Shown: piece after piece, positions 32,070-36,392 of the stretch
Layout of the letters: every line of letters begins with the position of its first letter
Numbering within the stretch: the stretch's first letter is position 1
Origin: Ruminococcus sp.
Lineage (GTDB): Bacteria > Bacillota > Clostridia > Oscillospirales > Ruminococcaceae
Assembly: GCA_020861185.1 (NCBI GenBank)
Contig: JAJBSV010000015.1
Coordinates: 1 to 36,392, forward strand
DNA length: 36,392 nucleotides
Direction: 5' to 3'
Position numbers and translations under genes: made by a program
The notes under the pieces: model-generated
Told to the model about the DNA's origin: nothing
Database searches by the model: none
Seen by the model: the letters and a program-made list of their open reading frames with translations, nothing else

Positions 32070-32699
32070 ATGAAAATCGCAGTAGTATGTGCAAATGGTA
32101 AAGCAGGCAAGCTCATCACTAATGAGGCTGTAGCAAGAGGACTCGACGTAACAGCCGTTGTTCGCGGCGAGAACAAGACAGACGCCAAGAAGGTTCTCAA
32201 CAAAGATTTGTTCGACCTCACAAGTGAGGATTTAAAGGGCTTCGACGTAGTAGTTGATGCCTTCGGAGCATGGACCGAGGGCACTCTTCCCATGCACAGC
32301 ACTTCTCTGAAGGTTCTCTGTGACGCTCTCAGCGGAACCGACACAAGACTTTTGGTAGTCGGCGGTGCAGGAAGCCTCTATGTAAACCCTGAGCACACTG
32401 TATGTGTCTCTGACGGACCCGATTTCCCTGACGTTTTCAAGCCGCTCGCAACTGCAATGGCAAAGGCACTTTCTGAGCTTCGTGAGCGCTCTGATGTCAA
32501 GTGGACATATGTAAGCCCTGCAGGCGACTTCCAGGCAGACGGCGAAAAGTCCGGCAAGTATATTCTCGGCGGCGAGGAACTCATCCTCAATTCGAGAGGT
32601 GAAAGCATCATCAGCTATGCAGACTATGCCGTCGCAATGGTTGACGAAATCGTCTCCGGCAATCATGTTCAGCAGAGAATCTCGGTCGTAAGAGAGTAA
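32070..32699 (+). CDS. NAD(P)H-binding Rossmann-fold protein (YwnB-like)
   Basis: A 209-residue atypical short-chain reductase. The N-terminal nucleotide motif is VVCANGKAGKLITNEAVARGLDVTAVVR, followed by VVDAFGAW, LLVVGGAGSLY and YVSPAGDF strands, as in YwnB/NmrA-like proteins. Start ATG 32070 has GGAGG upstream; the longer frame to 31998 is promoter DNA. In B. subtilis ywnB also neighbours the Rrf2 gene ywnA. First gene of an operon with the macrodomain and sirtuin genes. Redox cofactor use is likely; substrate unknown. Confidence 0.85.
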   Translation: MKIAVVCANGKAGKLITNEAVARGLDVTAVVRGENKTDAKKVLNKDLFDLTSEDLKGFDVVVDAFGAWTEGTLPMHSTSLKVLCDALSGTDTRLLVVGGAGSLYVNPEHTVCVSDGPDFPDVFKPLATAMAKALSELRERSDVKWTYVSPAGDFQADGEKSGKYILGGEELILNSRGESIISYADYAVAMVDEIVSGNHVQQRISVVRE

Positions 32700-32721
32700 T
32701 ACTTAAAAGAAAGGCGTTGCC

Positions 32722-33501
32722 ATGACCCAATCCGAGCGCAGAATCTATCTAATAGAAGAGCTTCTTGCTGAAGAGCCGCAGTATCGGGACTATGAAATCC
32801 CGACTGACGAATATTCGCAAAAGCGGCTTCTCAGGGCGCTTTTCAACGTCCGTCTTCCGAAGCCAATAAGCGACGAATTCTTGAAGATTCAGGACGAGTA
32901 TCTTCGTGGAGAGACCATGGGGAAGGGAATTACGGATATATCTGACCTTGCACCCGTCCGCGACGACATTTATCTCTGGCAGGGAGACATAACGACGCTT
33001 CGGTGCGGAGCAATCGTCAATGCCGCAAACTCGGCGCTCCTCGGTTGCTTCGCCCCGAATCACGGGTGCATCGACAACGCCATCCACACCTATGCTGGCG
33101 TTCAGCTTCGGCTTGCGTGTAGCGAGATTATGAGAAAGCAGGGTCACGAGGAGGAGACGGGCACCGCCAAAAACACTCCCGCATTCAATCTCCCGTGCGA
33201 CCACGTCATCCACACGGTCGGACCGATTGTCGGTTGGAGGCTCATAGAGAGGGACAAGAAGCTCCTCGCCTCCTGCTATCGTTCGTGTCTGGAGCTTGCG
33301 GACAGAAACGGAGTTTCGAGCATCGCATTCTGTTGCATCTCGACCGGCGAGTTCCACTTCCCGAACGACAAGGCGGCAGAGATTGCTCTCAGAACCGTGC
33401 TTGACTATAAGAAAGAAACCAACAGCAAAATCAAGGTGATATTCAATGTATTTAAAGATGCTGACCTCGAAATTTATGAGAAGCTCCTCGGAGCAGATTG
33501 A
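32722..33501 (+). CDS. zinc-containing macrodomain ADP-ribosyl hydrolase
   Basis: A 259-residue protein with a helical N-terminal extension (about 1-75) and a macrodomain (about 80-258). DIYLWQGDITTL and IVNAANSALLG form the ADP-ribose site (Asn100, Asn103); Cys109, His114 and Cys116 in GCFAPNHGCIDNAIH match the zinc site of the SirTM-linked macrodomain class, which removes ADP-ribose from proteins. AAAGG precedes ATG 32722. It lies 22 bases after ywnB and overlaps the sirtuin gene, so the writer and eraser of the mark are made together. Confidence 0.92.
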   Translation: MTQSERRIYLIEELLAEEPQYRDYEIPTDEYSQKRLLRALFNVRLPKPISDEFLKIQDEYLRGETMGKGITDISDLAPVRDDIYLWQGDITTLRCGAIVNAANSALLGCFAPNHGCIDNAIHTYAGVQLRLACSEIMRKQGHEEETGTAKNTPAFNLPCDHVIHTVGPIVGWRLIERDKKLLASCYRSCLELADRNGVSSIAFCCISTGEFHFPNDKAAEIALRTVLDYKKETNSKIKVIFNVFKDADLEIYEKLLGAD

Positions 33502-34336
33502 GCGCCTGATGGAAGCGCTCGACACCGCCGACGCAGTCGTAATCGGTGCGGGAGCAGGGCTTTCGACCTCGGCGGGCTTCAGCTATTCCGGCAAGCGCTT
33601 CGAGGGAAACTTCTCCGATTTCGAGAAAAAGTACGGCTTCCACGACATGTACTCGGGCGGCTTCTACCCCTATGAAACCCTCGAGGAATTCTGGGGCTTC
33701 TGGAGCAGAAACATCTGGCTGAACCGCTACACCGACGCCCCGAAGCCGGTCTATCAGGACCTTTATGAGCTCGTGAAGGGCAAGGACTACTTCGTCCTCA
33801 CGACCAACGTCGACCACTGCTTCCAGAAGGCGGGTTTCGACAAGAAGCGCCTCTTCTACACTCAGGGCGACTACGGTCTCTTCCAGTGCTCAGAGCCCTG
33901 CCATCAGAAGACCTACGATAACGAGGAAGTTATCAAAAAGATGATGGAGACGCAGGAAAACATGCGAATCCCGTCGGAGCTCGTCCCGAGATGCCCCGTC
34001 TGCGGCAAGCCGATGAGCACAAATCTTAGGTGTGATGATACTTTCGTCGAGGACGAGGGCTGGCATCAGGCGGCGGAGAGGTATTCGGAATTTCTGCGGA
34101 GGCACGAGGGCTTGACGACCCTCTACCTCGAGCTCGGAGTCGGGTTTAATACCCCCGCCATCATCAAATACCCCTTCTGGCAGATGACGTTGAAAAACCC
34201 TCGGGCGACCTACGCCTGCATAAACTACGGCGATGCCGCCTGCCCGTCGCAGATTGAAAAGCAGTCGGTGTGCATTGATGAAGATATCGGGAGGGTATTG
34301 GAGCGGATACAAGGGGAAGAAGCAAGGAGAAGTTAA
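33446..34336 (+). CDS. class-M sirtuin (SirTM), putative protein ADP-ribosyltransferase
   Basis: A 296-residue Sir2-fold protein. GAGAGLS (34-40), TTNVDH (119-124) and a zinc site of Cys148, Cys152, Cys183 and Cys186 are present. Where ordinary sirtuins have the catalytic His-Gly, this has Gln140-Gly141 (YTQGDYG), as in SirTM enzymes that ADP-ribosylate proteins rather than deacetylate. Start 33446 is chosen for the AAGGTGAT in front of it, giving a 56-base overlap with the macrodomain gene; ATG 33476 is possible. In Staphylococcus and Streptococcus the partner genes include a GcvH-like lipoyl carrier and a lipoate ligase; neither is seen here. Confidence 0.9.
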   Translation: MYLKMLTSKFMRSSSEQIERLMEALDTADAVVIGAGAGLSTSAGFSYSGKRFEGNFSDFEKKYGFHDMYSGGFYPYETLEEFWGFWSRNIWLNRYTDAPKPVYQDLYELVKGKDYFVLTTNVDHCFQKAGFDKKRLFYTQGDYGLFQCSEPCHQKTYDNEEVIKKMMETQENMRIPSELVPRCPVCGKPMSTNLRCDDTFVEDEGWHQAAERYSEFLRRHEGLTTLYLELGVGFNTPAIIKYPFWQMTLKNPRATYACINYGDAACPSQIEKQSVCIDEDIGRVLERIQGEEARRS

Positions 34337-34366
34337 TCTTCCTCGAATCGAAAACAGAGAAAATGC

Positions 34367-34397
34367 AAAAGGAAGCCGAATTTCGACTTCCTTTTTG
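34367..34397 (+). terminator. terminator of the ywnB-macro-SirTM operon
   Basis: AAAAGGAAG (34367-34375) with CTTCCTTTT (34387-34395) and an inner CGAA/TTCG pairing, then TTGT. Confidence 0.8.
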
Positions 34398-34454
34398 TAT
34401 TAAGGCATAAGGGCGGCGATGTCTGATTTATTGCAAAATCATTCAGGTTTTATA

Positions 34455-34483
34455 TTGACTTTTAAGTTTGCTTCTGCTACAAT
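34455..34483 (+). promoter_or_regulatory. promoter of the ATC-hydrolase operon
   Basis: TTGACT (34455-34460) and TACAAT (34478-34483), 17-base spacer; the transcription start would fall in the palindrome at 34488-34503. Confidence 0.8.
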
Positions 34484-34487
34484 ATGA

Positions 34488-34503
34488 GTTAGCCTAAGCT
34501 AAC
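34488..34503 (+). promoter_or_regulatory. putative DtxR-family (metal) operator
   Basis: Perfect inverted repeat GTTAGC-CTAA-GCTAAC at the expected RNA start. It contains TTAGCCTAA, the core of the DtxR/IdeR box; over 19 positions (34485-34503 with one flank) it agrees with the DtxR consensus at about 14. Metal control is inference. Confidence 0.45.
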
Positions 34504-34520
34504 AACCTGGAGGGAGAAAA

Positions 34521-34712
34521 ATGTCTGACTATAAAAAGATCGCTTTTGCATTACTTTGCGGTTTTATGGGATGCCTGTGCTTTGGAGCGGGTGATTGGCT
34601 CATGCTTTACAGCGACACGACCTATTCATGGTGCTGTGGTTCGGGAGTATATTGGTGTGGATTTATTTTTCTTCAAAAAAACAGAAAGGCAACTAAAGGA
34701 GCAATAGTATGA
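34521..34712 (+). CDS. small Cys/Trp-rich membrane protein, unknown
   Basis: A 63-residue protein with two hydrophobic segments (about 7-28 and 35-53) and a basic end (KNRKATKGAIV). Several cysteines and tryptophans lie in and between them (CCGSGVYWCG). AGGGAG precedes ATG 34521. Its stop overlaps the next start (ATGA). No family recognised. Confidence 0.65.
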   Translation: MSDYKKIAFALLCGFMGCLCFGAGDWLMLYSDTTYSWCCGSGVYWCGFIFLQKNRKATKGAIV

Positions 34713-35338
34713 AATATTTCGGAATGTCACTTGGAATGTGGGCGCTGTTCGGAAAGTCTTTTGAACGCAACCTAACCATATTCGGAATTGATGAAAATAC
34801 GGCGAAAACCGTCAGGAAAAAGGCTAAATCCCGCTATAAAGAGATTATTGCGGGAGTGCCGGAGTTCGAGAGAGCCGACAGATTCAAGATGAATCTCGTC
34901 AACTGCGCCCTGCTCTGCGCATTCGTGCTGAATATGCCCGAGCGTCCCGATGTCGAGCGGCTGACGGAATATTATAAAAACTCTATGATGACAAGCCCAA
35001 TGAACTGGTTTTGCAGAATGAGCGGCAAGAACAAGTTCACCGACAAGGATTTGGCATCTCTCAGAGCCACAGAGAAGCTCAGAGCCGCCGATCGCAACCC
35101 CTACTCGCGGAATATGGAGCTTTATCCCTATGAAGACGGCTCCGGCTACGAGGCACGTTTCACCACCTGCGGTATCTGCACCCTGATGCGTGAGCTCGGG
35201 CTCTATGATTTGGTCCCCGCCATGTGCCGGCTCGATTACACGATGAGCGAGGCAAGCGGGGTGTCGGACTTTGTGAGGGAATACACCCTCGCCTCCGGCG
35301 GTCCATACTGCGACTGCGGATATAAAAAACTGAAATAA
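34709..35338 (+). CDS. L-2-amino-thiazoline-4-carboxylic acid hydrolase family protein
   Basis: A 209-residue protein resembling the ATC_hydrolase family. The C-terminal part has the family spacing: TTCGICTLMRELGLYDLVPAMCRLDY, then FVREYTLASGGPYCDCGY, with conserved Cys, Asp and Arg. The named activity opens the thiazoline ring to give cysteine, but most members are uncharacterised, so the substrate here is open. AAAGGAG precedes ATG 34709, which overlaps the previous stop. Confidence 0.75.
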   Translation: MKYFGMSLGMWALFGKSFERNLTIFGIDENTAKTVRKKAKSRYKEIIAGVPEFERADRFKMNLVNCALLCAFVLNMPERPDVERLTEYYKNSMMTSPMNWFCRMSGKNKFTDKDLASLRATEKLRAADRNPYSRNMELYPYEDGSGYEARFTTCGICTLMRELGLYDLVPAMCRLDYTMSEASGVSDFVREYTLASGGPYCDCGYKKLK

Positions 35339-35351
35339 GGGAGATACAGGC

Positions 35352-36131
35352 ATGAAAATCTACAGCTTCGGCGACCCTAAAAAGCCGGTGATACTGCTTC
35401 TGCCGGGGACCTGTTGCCACTGGGAGAATAATTTCGGCGAGGTGATTCCCCTGCTCGAGAAGAGCTTCTATGTTAATGCAGTTTCGTTTGACGGCTTTGA
35501 TGAGACGGAGGACACCGTTTTCCCGACCATGATAGAAGAAACCGAGAAGCTTGAAAGCTACATCAAAAAGCATTTCGGCGGAAAGATTTGCTGTGCCTAT
35601 GGCTGCTCGCTTGGAGGCTCTTTTGTGGGGTTACTGATTCAGCGAGGAAACGTCCACATCGACCACGGCATTATCGGAAGCTCGGATTTAGACCAGTCGG
35701 GCAAATTTTCAGCAGGATTGAAGGCTCGCATCATGTCCCCGATTCTAAGAAAAATGCTCACAAAAGGCGAGCTCCCAAACTGGATGCAGAAGTGGATAGA
35801 CAGCCGTTCTCACGAGGAGCAGGTTTATCTTAGCAAAATGCTCGTGCTCTTCGGCATCGGCTCGACAAAGATGGCGTTTGTGAAGAGCAAAAGCATCTAC
35901 AATCAGTTCTACTCCGATCTGGTCACACCGCTTGAGGACAATATCTCCGTTACCGGCACCACTATCCACTGCTTCTATGCCGAAAAGATGGGCGAGAAGT
36001 ATCTTGGTCGCTACAAACAGCATTTTTCGAATCCCGACATCCGGCGCCACAATCTTCAGCATGAAGAGCTCCTTGTTTGCTATCCCGAGAAATGGGTCAG
36101 CGAAGTTGAAGACTGCTGTGGAATAAAATAA
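35352..36131 (+). CDS. alpha/beta hydrolase
   Basis: A 259-residue alpha/beta hydrolase. VILLLPGTCCHWENNF is the oxyanion-hole strand and loop; GCSLGG (84-89) is the nucleophile elbow with Ser86; His238/241 (RRHNLQHEE) is the likely catalytic base. No signal peptide. GGGAGA precedes ATG 35352, 13 bases after the previous gene. Substrate unknown. Confidence 0.85.
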   Translation: MKIYSFGDPKKPVILLLPGTCCHWENNFGEVIPLLEKSFYVNAVSFDGFDETEDTVFPTMIEETEKLESYIKKHFGGKICCAYGCSLGGSFVGLLIQRGNVHIDHGIIGSSDLDQSGKFSAGLKARIMSPILRKMLTKGELPNWMQKWIDSRSHEEQVYLSKMLVLFGIGSTKMAFVKSKSIYNQFYSDLVTPLEDNISVTGTTIHCFYAEKMGEKYLGRYKQHFSNPDIRRHNLQHEELLVCYPEKWVSEVEDCCGIK

Positions 36132-36151
36132 ATTTAAGAAAGGCGAAAAAT

Positions 36152-36392
36152 ATGTCAATTCCAATCTTCATCTTAGAATGTGTAGTAATGTGTGCCGTGT
36201 TCGGCGTGTTTGTTTTCGGGACGATGCTGGCGAATCCCGTGTCCTTCATTGGCGATTATCCGCCGGAAATTCAGGCGCAATACTATTCCTCACAGCACAA
36301 GGAAGCAGTAAAGGAAAAGATGACATTCCTGACAATTCTCCGAAAAGTCATCGGTATCATCGCATTTCTGTTCCTGTTTGCGTGGATGGCGC
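36152..36392 (+). CDS. membrane protein, truncated by the window end
   Basis: At least 80 residues from ATG 36152 (AAAGGCG upstream). Hydrophobic segments at about 3-25 and 63-80 with a polar, Tyr/Gln-rich stretch between. The stop lies beyond the window. It continues the operon of the hydrolases, 20 bases after the previous gene. Family not recognised. Confidence 0.65.
   Translation, partial: MSIPIFILECVVMCAVFGVFVFGTMLANPVSFIGDYPPEIQAQYYSSQHKEAVKEKMTFLTILRKVIGIIAFLFLFAWMA

Noticed and set aside
32749-33525. Minus-strand 258-codon frame over the macrodomain gene
   Set aside because: Antisense shadow; the plus-strand frame has clear macrodomain motifs.

Overview
The window reads as chromosomal DNA of a spore-forming, low-to-mid GC Clostridia species, most like an uncultured Oscillospirales/Ruminococcaceae gut bacterium. 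This rests on strong AGGAGG ribosome sites, spoVAD-spoVAE, a CIRCE-controlled groESL, the dgt-dnaG-rpoD cluster, a PheB-type ACT gene with hom, and the rsmD-coaD pair. The taxonomy is inferred from gene content and style; there is no rRNA gene or other direct marker. No tRNA, rRNA, CRISPR array, transposase or prophage structural gene was seen.

Layout. (1) 1-2640: minus-strand operon of a DUF2975 membrane protein, a small HTH regulator, two unknown membrane-anchored proteins and a CE4 polysaccharide deacetylase, with an inverted-repeat cluster at its promoter. (2) 2648-5253: tatD, then an ACT-domain regulator and homoserine dehydrogenase. (3) 5221-6662: two paralogous type I toxin-antitoxin cassettes, each a ~30-residue hydrophobic peptide with a convergent antisense RNA, around an AT-rich membrane/zinc-ribbon gene. 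(4) 6663-9739: minus-strand operon of a response regulator with Glu in place of the phospho-acceptor Asp, an acidic Glu/Pro-rich anchored protein, and an HtrA protease. (5) 10039-15830: groESL, a surface CBM9-like protein, a palindromic mobile-type element, and a MATE transporter with a leader terminator. (6) 15840-20826: rpoD, dnaG, dgt, yigZ, rpmE (minus). (7) 21011-23471: aspartokinase and a lipoprotein whose signal peptide looks frameshifted, ended by a second palindromic element. (8) 23681-29199: a housekeeping minus cluster running lipoprotein, cyclophilin, uvrC, TIM-barrel protein, rsmD, coaD, coiled-coil protein. (9) 29358-30778: spoVAD-spoVAE. (10) 30788-34397: an XRE membrane regulator, then an Rrf2 regulator and a ywnB-macrodomain-SirTM operon carrying two perfect copies of a putative Rrf2 operator. 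(11) 34455-36392: a promoter with a DtxR-like palindrome driving a small membrane protein, an ATC-hydrolase-family protein, an alpha/beta hydrolase and a truncated membrane protein.

The two most distinctive systems are the duplicated type I toxin-antitoxin cassettes (5221-6662), where coding, promoter and terminator signals overlap tightly, and the Rrf2-linked ADP-ribosylation operon (31401-34397). The latter joins a Rossmann reductase, a zinc macrodomain and a class-M sirtuin without the lipoyl-carrier genes that usually accompany such pairs. All functional statements come from reading motifs; no database search was run.
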